DNA from: Ursus arctos
Taxonomy: Eukaryota; Chordata; Mammalia; Carnivora; Ursidae
DNA: 64,000 bases
Direction: 5' to 3'
Assembly: GCF_023065955.2 (NCBI RefSeq)
Contig: NW_026622841.1
Span: 19,899,501-19,963,500 of the forward strand
Shown piece after piece: positions 38,241-50,100 of the stretch (its first letter is position 1; every line of letters starts with the position of its first letter). The position numbers were made by a program, and so were the translations under genes. Below the pieces are notes generated by a model. It saw only the letters and a list, made by a program, of their open reading frames with translations. It ran no database searches and was not told where the DNA came from.

Positions 38241-41087
38241 GCCTGAAGTCAAGAAATAGTCTTTACCATAGTACGCTGTGTTTGGCCTTACATTGCCATG
38301 AGAAATACTAGCTGGAAGTTGCCACTGAATTTCTTCCATAAATAACCTGCTTAACACTCCAAAGCTGTGTTCCAAAAACAAAAGAAGGTATCAAACACGT
38401 CATTGGGAAGATAAAAATCTCTCAATGAAACCAAAGCTTTACAAAGTTAGGTTGCCCTTTAACGCCCTGCTCCACAAGTGAGAGCTGGGCTTCCGGTTCC
38501 CAGAAATCATCTGTTTCTAGAGCAATTTTATCCCCACCACTCTCATGCACTTGGGATCTAGAAAGTCAGCTCTTTCGGCTTCAATTTCCTTATCTGGAAA
38601 GGAAAGGGATTGGACTAGGTCATTTGGTTTCAAACCCTTTTCTGTTTTGTTTGAAGCAGGGCAGTGTGAAGGCTGGTAGGGACACTGAGCACCCCCAGTT
38701 TGGCTTGCCCCTCTCCAAGTCCCAACTTCATGGAGGCTGCTTATGGTATTGTAGGAGCACAGCTTGGACTGCCTGGACTAGCTGATCTTCCTTCTCAGGT
38801 TCCTTCTCAGCTCTGAGGGTGTCTTTTCCTCTTACAGCCTTCCTGAACACCGAGGTAGAGGGAGATCAAGCATTGGTGAGGAGCTGGAAAGCAAGGAGTA
38901 CAGCAGCATGTAAGGGGCCTTTGGTAAAGGAAGTGGGATCACCACAAGCAGGAATTTTCTAAAACACAGTAACAAGTCTTAGGGCATTCCAGGTGGTTAT
39001 GGGGATGCCGTAGCAGGTGACAGAGTAATCTGGCCTGTGATATTTAATGAATGAGGTTTTTCTCTCCTTTAAACAAAGGCACTTTGGGGAAAGGCTTCAG
39101 ATGGTAATTCAAGTTCATATGAATTTCCTATTGTGGATGCGTCACTGATGGTTGGAGCTCCAGCCCTTCATCTAACCCATCATTCAGATTAAGCTGCCCT
39201 TACCAGCATCTGTCCCAAAATATTTAAAAATTCCCACCAATATTCCACCTCTTAAGTCTTCAAAGAATGGGTTTCCTAATCCATTTGACCTTAATGTGTG
39301 GTATTCAGAGAATTTTTAGTGCCTGAATATACAGAATTTTCAACATTTCATGTTGCAAGTCAAAATGGTTCTCATGCCCCAAGAAGTGGAGAATGGAAGG
39401 GATCTCTCTGAAGGAGCTGTTGCCTCTGGAGTAGTTTTTCCAGTCAGCCAGTGTCACGGAATGTTAAGAGGGGACTTGCCAAAAGGATTCTCCACTCCTT
39501 GCACCATATGACACCACCCTGCCTCCCCTTCCTGCAGTCACTGCAGAGTCACAGGAGTGTTGGTATTTCCCTCAGCATTTAAAATCACAGCCACCATTCA
39601 TTACTCTGCTTCCTCCTACTTCCTCCTAAATTTCTCCCAGCGAGGCAAATACCGACTGTAATACATACAGAAGTATCAGAAAAAATGCAAAATTATCTTA
39701 TTAATACCTTGTTTTATAACCACTTTAGCTGTAACTTAAAATTTTGAGTTGACTTCATTCCAGGGAATATCCTCTGCCTTTGAAGCCAGAAGAATAAGTT
39801 ACAAGAGTGGTGAGACACTCTATTGATTTTCTTGATACTGCATTAGCGTTTGAAGTTGACGAGCTCAGACAGCTATTGGCTTTATCTCTGCATAGTACAA
39901 AAAGGTGAATGAATTTGACTAGTACTTAGTAAAAACATGACCTACAAAATTACAGAGCTACTATTATAAATTTCATACTGTAAAGGGACCCGGAAAAGAA
40001 TCTTTATAAAATCAATTGCCCAAACTTGAGTGGATCAAAGCCCTTGCGTTGTTTCATCTAAGTTGTGTGCTTATGCAGTTTAAATCTCTCTCTCTCTAAA
40101 AAAAAAAAAAATGTTAAAGTTATTTATATATTTTATAAAGTATTATCTCATTTCTCATGGGCAAGCTCACCAGAAGAGGGGAACAAATCATGAACAAATT
40201 ACCAGCCAAACAAACCATTCCTTTATGAAAGCTGATAATCTGTTCCTAGACCACATCCCTCCACTGCTCCCTCCCTAATTAGAGAGGAAAGTGAGTCCCG
40301 TTTGGAAAAGCATTACCATAAAATCTAACCCAGCTGATGTAATGGGCATCTACCATATATTCCCACTACCTGAGGAACTGGGCTGGAATGGGTTGGAGAG
40401 AGGAGAAGAATGTTAAAGGGCAGAGTTCACTGACCTTGACCTCCTCTCTTCTTAGCTCTGGGTTCTTCCTGTTACTGAAAACCAACTTCGTCTGCTCATG
40501 GCTCCAAAAGCAATATTCAGAGGGACAATTGTTGATGGGAAAGCAAAGATTACTTAATTCAGAAAGCCAGCAACCTGGGAAGATGGCAGACTAATGTCCA
40601 AAGATCATCTCTAAAGTCCCAGACCAAGCAGTTTTTTCAGGGGGAGGCCAAGGAGGTGGTGAGGGTCAACATACAGGGGAAGGATTCTCCACATGATCTC
40701 AAGCACACTTGCTGGTGTCAGGGTTGGCTATTTTCTAGCGTGGTCGAGTTTGATCTTCTGGGAACACCTGGTTCCTTGCTTCCCCAGATTCAATGTTCTG
40801 TTGAAATCTCAAAGAGGCTAGAATTAGTCAAACTATAAGCTAGTGGGCACAAATTAATGAGTTAGAGATATACAGTCTTCAGGCTGCTTGAAACACAGTT
40901 ACATTCCAGATAACCATGTAGAGCTGAAAGATCAGGGACAGCCTCAGCCATCAAAGGCCACCATGAGGATCTGACTTAGAGTCACTCTGTGTACATGTCA
41001 TGACTTTCAACACTGAATCAAGGAGGTGACACATCAAAGCCAAGGGTTTATCTGAAGAGAAAGGAAAGAAAAAATTAAGAAGCATAA

Positions 41088-41220
41088 AAATTAAGGAGAG
41101 GAGCTTATTATTATGAGTGAGTTTCACAAAATATAAAGTGGAGCAAAAGAAGTCAGGTACCAAAAATCACATATAGTATGATTTCATTTACGTAAAGTCC
41201 AAAAACAGGCACAAATAATT
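41088..41220 (+). mobile_element. L1 3'-untranslated fragment, old
   Basis: AGAAGTCAGGTACCAAAAAT, ACATATAGTATGATTTCATT and AAGTCCAAAAACAGGC resemble L1 3' sequence. Boundaries are uncertain. Confidence 0.45.
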
Positions 41221-41957
41221 TCATCATGCTGGGGCCATGATGGAAGCTGACTCCACTACAGCACGTGATTGAGCTGCTGTTTGGATGGGCATGCTCAGTT
41301 CGCAGAAAACCATCAAGCTGGAAACAGGACGTGTACAGTTTTCTCCATGTATACCATATTTTAAAAAGATGTTAAAAGTTAAAAACCTAAGTGATGGCAG
41401 CTAAAAATATGGGCTGAAGTAGATCATGGCTGATTAGAAAAGTATCCCAACCAAAAGCAAATACTTTACGGGGAACATTCAAGATAACTCACTGCAAGAA
41501 AGCTCAAGACTTATGCTCCAACCCTTGATGAAGTCAGGAAATAAAAACAAAAACAAACAAAACACACTAACTTTTCCCTTTTGTGTGTTCCTGCTTCTCT
41601 CTGTCCTATAACTGTCTGTATGTTAAGAATTTCTTCCCTCACCCAGGCCAGGTGGGGGCTCTGAACTATAAAACTGTAAATCTATCTCCAATGGCTTACT
41701 TTACAGGATAGAAGGTATATTTGAAAGGACAGCTCTTCCTGGCTAATGGGAATTATTTCCTCTCAACTTTTACCATCTGTAACTACTTATGAACAGAGAC
41801 AAATCATCTCCAACGAGAATATCAACTGAACAGTGCTAATGCTCAGGAATACTACTAATTGTTCTGTTTTTCACTTAATTTATTCCTTATGGTACTAACA
41901 CCTGCAGTACACTGCATCCTTAATACCAAAACAAAAACAAACTTAAAACCCTGCCTC

Positions 41958-42168
41958 TCAGGGAGGCTGGGTAGCTCTGTCGGTTGAGGGTCTGCCTCCG
42001 GCTCAGGTAATGTTCTAGGGGTCCTGGGATTGAGCCCCACTCCAGCTCCCTGCTCAGAGGGGAGTCTGCTTCTCCCTTTGCCCTTCCCCAGGGTTGTGCA
42101 TACACTCTCTCACTCCCTCTAATAAATGAGTAAAATCTTTAGAAATAAATAAATAAATAAAAATAAAA
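41958..42168 (+). mobile_element. Carnivore SINE (SINEC), degraded
   Basis: GGCTGGGTAGCTCTGTCGG, CTCAGGTAATGTTCTAGGGG and an AATAAATAAATAAATAAA tail. AAAACCTGCCTCT is duplicated on both sides. Confidence 0.85.
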
Positions 42169-42899
42169 CCTGCCTCTTGGCTGCTCAATTTCCTGAAAAG
42201 AGAGACAAAAACAAAACAAAACGATGGTTATTAATTGCTTTCCAAATTTTTTCGGGTGATAATTTAAATTTTTTGAATTTTTCACTGTCCTAACCTCCAA
42301 AGTGGGCTTTTGGATATGTGCTAGTGCCTTGTCTGGCATTGAGAGAGTCCAGGGCCCCCTCGCTACTGCCGGTGCGGTGCAATATCCCCGTTAGCCTGCA
42401 TACCACAGCTTGCTCCTTCTCAGCGTGAGCTACTCCGCCCTCTGAACCAAAGAAAAGTCTGAATGCATCAGGCTAAAACAATAGCAATAGATATTTTGCC
42501 AACAAGATGACACTGGGCATTACTGAACCAAGATAAGAGATGTGAAGGACACTTGTTGAGGCCATTTAGGGTTTCTTATTAACATCTAAAAAAAAAAAAA
42601 AAAAAGATCAACACAGTCTTATCTGGATGTTTAAACTTCAGAGACTAGAATGAAGCCTCAAACCCTCCCCCTACCAACAGCAACCAAAAAAAAGGGGGGG
42701 GGAGGAATTTTATGAGAGTTGTGAAAAATTTGAGGACCAAAGGACCAAAGACCATGGAATGGGAATCACCAAAAGGGCTGTATGTTGCCTTCTCTGGAAA
42801 TATGAAAGCTAAGATAGATTCAAATTCTCCACATCCTGGGTCTCTTGCGTATCTTACCACAATGCTAACCACATGGTAAAGGCACAGTTTTTTTAAAAA

Positions 42900-43215
42900 T
42901 GAGCAAGAGTCTCACAAAAATGCATTGAGTAATATTTTATGATTCCACCTATATGAGGTACCTGAGAATAAACAAATTCATGGAGACAAATTACCAGGAG
43001 CTGGAGGAAGAAAGAAATGGGGAGTTAGTGTTTAAGGGGGACAGTTTGGGACGATGAAAAAGTTCTGGAAATGGATGGTGGTAACAGCTGCATGACTATA
43101 TGAATGTACTGAATGCCACAGATTGTATACTTAAACATGGTTCGATGGTAAATTTTACATTTTGTATATTCTAGCACAATTTCTTAAATTTCTAAATGAA
43201 TAAAAATTTTAAAAT
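42900..43215 (+). mobile_element. L1 3'-end fragment, old
   Basis: GGGACGATGAAAAAGTTCTG, GATGGTGGTAACAGCTGCAT, ATGAATGTACTGAATGCCAC and GGTAAATTTTACATTTTGTA are typical of old L1 3' untranslated regions. Confidence 0.65.
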
Positions 43216-43464
43216 AAAACACAAGCAGTGAGTATTTGGCTAGATAAGATTTACAGAACTAGCTGGAACCTGGGCATCTCCCCCAAAGGAGAAATGCTGG
43301 CATCAGGGGCTCCCTAAATGTAGATGATAGAAGCCAACTCTCCCACTTGAAGATGGTGCATTTTCTAGTACAGATTTCTGCTTCACATGGAGGAATCTTT
43401 CATACGTTTGAAGACAGTAACCAAAAAAAAAAAAAAATCACTACACAGAATGAGGGGTGGAGGG

Positions 43465-43595
43465 CTCAAAAGTTCTGGACTTTGTTGCAACCTAGGTAAA
43501 GTACCCTACTCAGGACTTAGTTTCCATGTCTGCAAACTAAGGTGATGAGACCAAATGATACATGGCCTCTACCAACTCTGTGATTTCATGGCTCC
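43465..43595 (+). repeat. MIR-like
   Basis: TTTCCATGTCTGCAAACTAA and GGCCTCTACCAACTCTGTGA resemble a MIR fragment. Confidence 0.5.
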
Positions 43596-43836
43596 AAGTT
43601 ATCCCTTAATTTCTTTTTCCCAAACAGTTCCAACATAAGTGCAATGAAGATAACAGGTCCCCATCTCGTTAGCCATCAATGTTCTGTTCTGAACTTTCAA
43701 GCATCTTCTTCTTCTTTTCAAAGGAACAGTGATCCAAAATGAACATACCAGGTTCCTAAAGGTAATGTGAGTGCAGACTATGGAGGAGACACCACTTGTA
43801 ACTTATAATTTTAGCACAAAATCACTGTGGCTTTTT

Positions 43837-44325
43837 TTTTTTTTGGCTTTCTTTCTCTTTTAGTTTTTTAATTCCAGCATAGTTAACATACAGTGTTACA
43901 TTCGTTTCAGGTGTACAATATAGTGATTTAGCAATTCCATAATAACCCAAATGCTTGTCACAACAAGTGCACGCCTTAATCCTCATCACCTATTTACTTT
44001 TTTACACCAAACACAATAATAAATTCAAAATGGATTAAAGACCTAAATATGAGACCTGAAACCATAAAAATCTTAGAGGAGAACATAAGTAGTAATTTCT
44101 CTGACATCAGCTGTAGCAACATATAGTATTTCTAGACACGTCTCCTGAGGCAAGGGAAGTAAAAGCAAAAATAAACTATCGGGACTACATCAAAATAAAA
44201 AGCTTCTGCACAGTGAAGGAAACCATCAACAAAACTAAAAAGCAACCTACTGAATGGGAGAAGATACTTGTAAACGACTTATTCGATAAAGGGTTAGTAC
44301 CCAAAATATATAAAGATCTTTTTTA
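43837..44325 (-). mobile_element. L1 with 5' inversion
   Basis: At 43837-43995 a T-run and the reversed L1 tail (TAGTTAACATACAGTGTTAC, CAGGTGTACAATATAGTGAT) lie on the minus strand. Directly after it, 44005-44325 is an ORF2 segment on the plus strand (TTCAAAATGGATTAAAGACC; AAAAGCTTCTGCACAGTGAA; GGGTTAGTACCCAAAATATA). This is the arrangement expected from twin-primed reverse transcription. Confidence 0.7.
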
Positions 44326-45612
44326 GTTTTTTAAAGCAATAATATTATACTGCTGAATCATTTTCGAACGTTGAGATAATACAGTCATTGGGAATCAAGT
44401 TATGTAGTAACATTTAACTATTTCCCTTTTCCTTAATCAGTTGGGTGATAAAAAGCAGCCTGATTGCTTTTCAACATGGAAGGATGAGAGTATGAACAGA
44501 GACAGTTTTTATAACCACCTTCCACTATTTAGAAGCAATAAGGAACATTCGAGGTTGTTTACCTAAACTGTAGTTCCTCTATTCAAATGAATTCATTCCA
44601 TTCAGTTATTCAAAGCAGTGTTAAAAAAGAGTTCTTTTTAGAGATTTCTTAAAACAGTTAAGAACAATTCACACCACTTCAAATGAATGAACTATGTCTG
44701 TATTATAGACTGTGTATATAAAATGGTTGAGGTGGGTTCAGCTTAAAGAAGTTTTCAAATGTCTGGGTTTTGCTTGAATGATGCCAAATAATCAGTCTGA
44801 TTGAGCAGTTCACTCTTTAATCTATTGATTTGGTAATTAATTAAGTTGATATACCAAAAAGCTTAAAAGCACTTGAGTGTAAGTGGACTAAGTCAGCTTA
44901 GAGAATAAAATGGTAAGAAAACTAGAAATCAACATCTCAAGAATACATCCCCCCACAAAATAACATATCGACAATATTCCAATTGAATTGTCTTTATTAG
45001 ATTGTTTTTATTTTCAAGATTTTTCTTTTTTAAATACATAGTGGATTGGATTCCTAAGTCATATTTCAAGGATACATATAGGAAAACCAATAATGCTTCA
45101 AATACATAAAACCATAAAAACAGATTTCGTTCAAAATTACAATGGCAAAATAATATACAAAGATGCATAAAATCTGCATTGATAAAACCTGATACAATAC
45201 TTCCTGATATAAGAGAACAGATTATGAACTAGTTTATAGTATATAAAACAGTTCCTAAGGTAAAACAAAACTTATAGATAAAATCCATCTACACGCATTG
45301 CCGTTTTTCTTTTATGACTATTTCCCCTCTATCTGGACATCCTCTTTCCATATATCTATTGCCTTGTGCTGTTCCCTGCATCTTCTCAACTATGTTCCTC
45401 CTCCTGGACAGTGACTCATTCCCTATAGAGTCTCTTCCAAGCAACACTGCTGTCACAAACCTCCCATTGCTACCAAGTTCTGATCTTGCCTGGCTCTCCC
45501 AGAAGGGCAATAAGGTAATACACAGTAGTTCCAAGTGATAACAGGCCTTCTGTTATCTGATTAGGTACATATGTAGCTGACTACTTCCTCATGCTAGAAG
45601 TGAGCTATTCCT

Positions 45613-45812
45613 GGGCGCCTGGGTGGCACAGTTGTTTGGCGTCTGCCTTCGGCTCAGGGCGTGATCCCAGCGTTCCGGGATCAAGCCCCACATCAGGCTC
45701 CTCTGCTGGAAGCCTGCTTCTTCCTCTCCCACTCCCCCTGCTTGTGTTCCCTCTCTCACTGGCTGTCTGTCTCTGTCAAATAAATAAATAAAAATCTTAA
45801 AAAAAAAAAAAA
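45613..45812 (+). mobile_element. Young ursid-like SINE with perfect target duplication
   Basis: Head GGGCGCCTGGGTGGCACAG and GGCTCAGGGCGTGATCCCAG. The 18-base duplication AGAAGTGAGCTATTCCTG is exact at 45596-45613 and 45813-45830, so the insertion is recent. Confidence 0.94.
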
Positions 45813-46759
45813 AGAAGTGAGCTATTCCTGATTCTCACTGAATTCTGTACTTGTAATCAATAGAACTAGCAATCCAGACAGACAGAAAGATACAGAAATA
45901 AAAATAGAGACAGAGAGAGAAAGGAACAAATGGATCTTTTTAGTCTGGGAACAAACACACTAAGACATCTAAAAATTCCATTAGGTATCAGGGGAATATC
46001 TGAAGGGGGGTAGTGGTCAAAAGCATTAAAACTTGGCTATACTGACTTGAGAATTTTATAAAGGACTAACTGCCAGTAGTCCTATATAAACCAGAACTAA
46101 TGGCAGGACCCAAGTACAATGCAGGGGTACCAAATACCTATTAAAATAAATTATAAACAAAGCCCAGCACAGAATAAATCTGAACAAATTCTTTTCTACT
46201 TAAGACAATGACCCCCAACTTGGAGACCACCAGCCCCTACCAGCTTCCAGTGATGACAAGTGGTTCTTGAATCCACATACATAGCAGACATTGCCAAGGG
46301 ACTAAATAAACCACATGCTTCTCCAATATAGGGATGACTACTCTTCAAATGTAAATGATTGCTGATGTGATTAATGAAATCCAATACATTCAAAGAAAGT
46401 ATTGACTTTATAATTAGTTCATCACTGCATATTTTCTCAGCTAATATACAGCAAGTATACAACCAGTCAAATGAGTAAGTCCTTGAAAATTCTGCCATTG
46501 TAAAAAGTATCTTCAGACCAACAGAAGGGTTAAGAACCACCAGCCTAGGGTTCTACGCTGAACTCTCCAGACAAGGTTTGAGGTACCTGGGTTCCAGCGC
46601 CTCACTACGTACACGTATAGGCTGACTTCCTTTCACAGTGATGAGTGTCAAAAATACACATATGGTAGTAAAATTTACTGATATGTATGACTTTTCATTT
46701 AGAGTAATAAAATTTGAAGTAACAGAAGGAAAATAAATAAATATATATACATACACTAA

Positions 46760-47018
46760 AATCCATATAAAAATATATCAATTTATTGGGTCTCCTCCAT
46801 AGACCTACTAATCTATACAGAGGATACTGAAATGCTCCCTTAGCATACACTGCTTATCATCACTGTCAGCTAAATGAGCTCACAGGGCTGTTTTGCACCT
46901 GCTTTCCCACTTCTACTCTGTGAAGAGCTCCAGCCAGGTTCATTAGCAAAGTGGTCCTTCTTTAAGAACAATAATAACAAATGAGAAAGGAAGAATAAAT
47001 ATGAACTCATCGGCAAAT
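46760..47018 (-). terminator. Bicupin 3' untranslated region with poly(A) signal
   Basis: On the minus strand an AATAAA hexamer lies at 46787-46782. It is the first one after the stop codon, about 232 bases downstream, and U-rich sequence follows it. Cleavage is therefore expected near 46760-46775. No transcript data are available. Confidence 0.55.
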
Positions 47019-47153
47019 CTATGGCAGGTTGATTGCCTGGTCCTCCTTGAATTTGGGGATCTTCTTAAACTCACTTTGCTTCTTGAAGAAAAGTTGGGCC
47101 AGGATGTGATCTGCTGTGGCCTGGAGATAATCGTCCATGTCAAGGGTTTGCAA
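47019..47153 (-). CDS. Bicupin terminal coding exon (residues 428-471, stop TAG)
   Basis: The acceptor is GGTTTCCACTGCCAG. The exon starts LQTLDMDDYL, mirroring LQTLDVDDVF of cupin 1. It continues through a helical, lysine-rich tail (AQLFFKKQSEFKKIPK) to a TAG stop at 47021-47019. The mirror sequence in cupin 1 confirms the splice choice. Confidence 0.88.
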   Translation of the reverse strand: MQTLDMDDYLQATADHILAQLFFKKQSEFKKIPKFKEDQAINLP

Positions 47154-50100
47154 CTGGCAGTGGAAACCAAAACAAGATATATCAGCACAAAAGTACTCAG
47201 ATTCCTACAAAGATCTTACAGCCATCAAGGCACTTGCAAGACAGCAAGGTACTTGGCTGTGTAACTTTATGGCCGCTATGAATTCCTGTGAACAGTCACC
47301 TTGTATGCCTGTCTTCCCTTGCCACGGGGAGCTCACCAATTCAACTCTGAGAATAAGGAAAGTCCAATTGATGGTTAGAGGTGCTGAGGCATTGGAAACT
47401 TTCTTTGGAAGGGATGTCTATCCTGCTGAAAGGGAGTTCTCTTTGATGAGGGTAGACCCTCTGTCTTCCCGTGAACAAGAACTAGTAACAAAAGGGCTTC
47501 TCAGAGCTCCATGCCCAGAGGCACATGACAGAGGCAAACCTTGCTGCCAAATAACGGGTCCTCCTACTCCAGACACAGGCCTCCCTCCACTGGGTTGATA
47601 ATGTCTGTCTGTCTGGCCTGGCTGTCCAGTCGGCTGGGTCTGACCATCTGTCCTTGTTCCCTCTCTCCACCACGCTCTTTTTTCTCTGACGCTAACTCTC
47701 TTTCTCAGTCAGCCTCTCTCAATTTGTCCCTCTGGATCTGTCTCACTGTGTGTTTCTGTCTCTCTTTGTGTCTATGTGTCTATGTGTGTGTGTTTCTCAC
47801 TTGGTTTGGAACTTGGGGAATTAGGAGAAAATGTGATATATGCGATCCCTTTATAACCAAATGAGATTATTTGATTCTCCTTCTCTTCACACATATGTTC
47901 TGCCAGTTCATCCATTTATTCGTTCAGCTCACATTTACTGAGGGCCTCCTGGGGTCCAGATACCTTGTTTAGCAGGCTATTCTGCACATCTGAGGCACTC
48001 AGCAATCTCTCTAAAACTGTCTTGTACTCACCTGGTCTCCGGTGCTGAAGGCAAGAAGGAAAAGCAAATCCTCATCGCATGAGCTCTTAATGTAATGTTG
48101 GGTTCCAGTGGGGAAAAATACCACATCTCCAATGTGAACATCAAACTCTATGGTACCCTGAGTATTAATAATGCCCACCTAAAGAGGGGGAGAAAAAAAC
48201 AAACTATGTTGAAGTTAAGTGAATAAAATCAAACATTCATTAAGGAGAAGTATTAATAATGAAGAACAGATGAGTAAAAACATATAGTTATAAAAGGACT
48301 TCTTAGTGAGGGTAAATAGCAGAAAATAGAGGCCATCTTTTACATAAAATCTTCTGTTTCTGAGACATAGCCCCCAGAAGTCAAAAGACACTCTATTTAA
48401 GTAAATGTTCTTCAAAATGCATTAGTGAGTTTAATACTGTGAAACATCATGCAAAAAGAGCATCAATCAGTATGTTCTAATTAAGGATTATAAATTCCCT
48501 GATCAGGCAGTAAGCTTAAATCTCAGTTTTACTACCCTCATGCCCTCCTTTTGACCTCCTCAGGAAAATTCAGCCTTCCAGGACAGCAGCATCCTAATAG
48601 TCTCCCTGAAAAGGACCAGAGACAAAATGTGCACACAGATGCACACCCGTGAGCACACAAGCACACCAGAAATAAAATCTGATCCTTGAAATACAATTTG
48701 GGAGCAACTACAAGGCCTTTTCCAACGTATTCAAGCCTTCACCTCTAAAAACATAAAACAAAACTTTTGCTACAGATGACCTAACAAATACAATTCAGTC
48801 TGGTTTGGTTCTTTCTGTCAGGATGGAGACAGGGACCAGCCGGAAGCCTACCTGACCTGGGTAGGCCCTTGTAGATTTCCCCAGGGAGCCCCGTGAAAAT
48901 GCAGAAGAACTACAGTCAAGTCACTACCATAACGTGCTATTCAGTTTGGCTTTTCTTATGGTAACCATATAACTGGTCATCCAAACCAAGACTCTCTGAA
49001 GAGTCACCAGTGTCGCCAAGACAAGTGTACATCACAAGGATCCCCCATAAACAGGGATACGTGGCCACCCTACTGACACTCCACACCTTCCCAGCCATCC
49101 CCACTCACAGCACACTGAGAGGCACCCAGTGATGTCATAGTCCCCAAAGGGCAGCACATTAAACCTTGTAGTACCTAAAAATGTGAGAAACTCTGAAACT
49201 GAAAATGTAAAATGTTTCAGACCCTTCACCCTACGTGATAACTTCTTTATCATTTCTGACATGCTCTTAGCCTCTTCTCATGCTAATATCAAAGTTAGAA
49301 GCCGTCTAGCATGGCCTGCATGGTATCTTCTGTGGAAACTGTACCCAGAAAGCCATTACCACCAAGTCTTCGAATGTTACCAACAACTGACCCAAAACAA
49401 AGAAAAACCTCCTGTTTGCTTCTTTCTGCATTAAAGAGGAAAGTTCAAAAAGCTGTTCGTGGAGAAATTACCTTTGCACATCCACTTATTACATATCCCA
49501 TTTCATTTGCATTAAAATGAAAATGTGGCTGTCGTAATCCATTGTTATAAATTCTGAGTGTACTCAGAGTGAGAGCATTCTGATGCTTGAAAAGGAAAAA
49601 AAAATAAATCCAGTTATTTAGCAAACATCCTACTCAGCAACTTAACCATTCACATAATCCTAATTATAATTTATCTTTCTGCAGCCCTCACTGAGAACAT
49701 GTAATTTTTTATACCCCTACATTTATTATGTCTCTTCTTCCTTATAAAAATCTTCTTAGGTTGGTAGTGTTATCCCCCCCTTTTTTGCAGTTGATGAAAT
49801 TGAAATGTAGATTGGCTCAGTAATTTACTTAGGGTTGCACAGTGGTGGACCTGGGATTCGAATCAGGGGATTTGATGCCACCGTTGAACTCTCAGTCATT
49901 ATGCAATGCAGCCAGTTGAGCATTTAAAAACAAATGAAAGAGAAATTTCACAAGCATCTAGTCTTTTCATTAACGTAACCATCCATGCCTAGAAGTTAAG
50001 CTTCCAAATCCACACTGCGGCCTCAATTAATAGTTTCCATTAATCAAATCAAATAATATTTGACTAGATTCTTCCTTTTCCTTTTTTCCAAAAGAAGGTT

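Larger units (their letters stand above)
36831..46759. other. No gene recognised downstream of the bicupin
   Basis: The segment 36.9-37.75 kb is G/A-rich and resembles an old mammalian interspersed repeat also seen near 14.2-14.7 kb; I cannot name the family. The remainder holds SINE, MIR and L1 copies and unique DNA without supportable exons. Confidence 0.55.

Noticed and set aside
46196..46540. A 114-codon minus-strand frame just downstream of the bicupin
   Set aside because: It lies beyond the poly(A) signal, lacks a recognisable domain and has no splice link; it is probably old repeat or chance.
47137..47598. A 153-codon plus-strand frame over the bicupin terminal exon
   Set aside because: It is antisense to a confident exon, shows no motif and has low-complexity features. 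It is treated as a chance frame.
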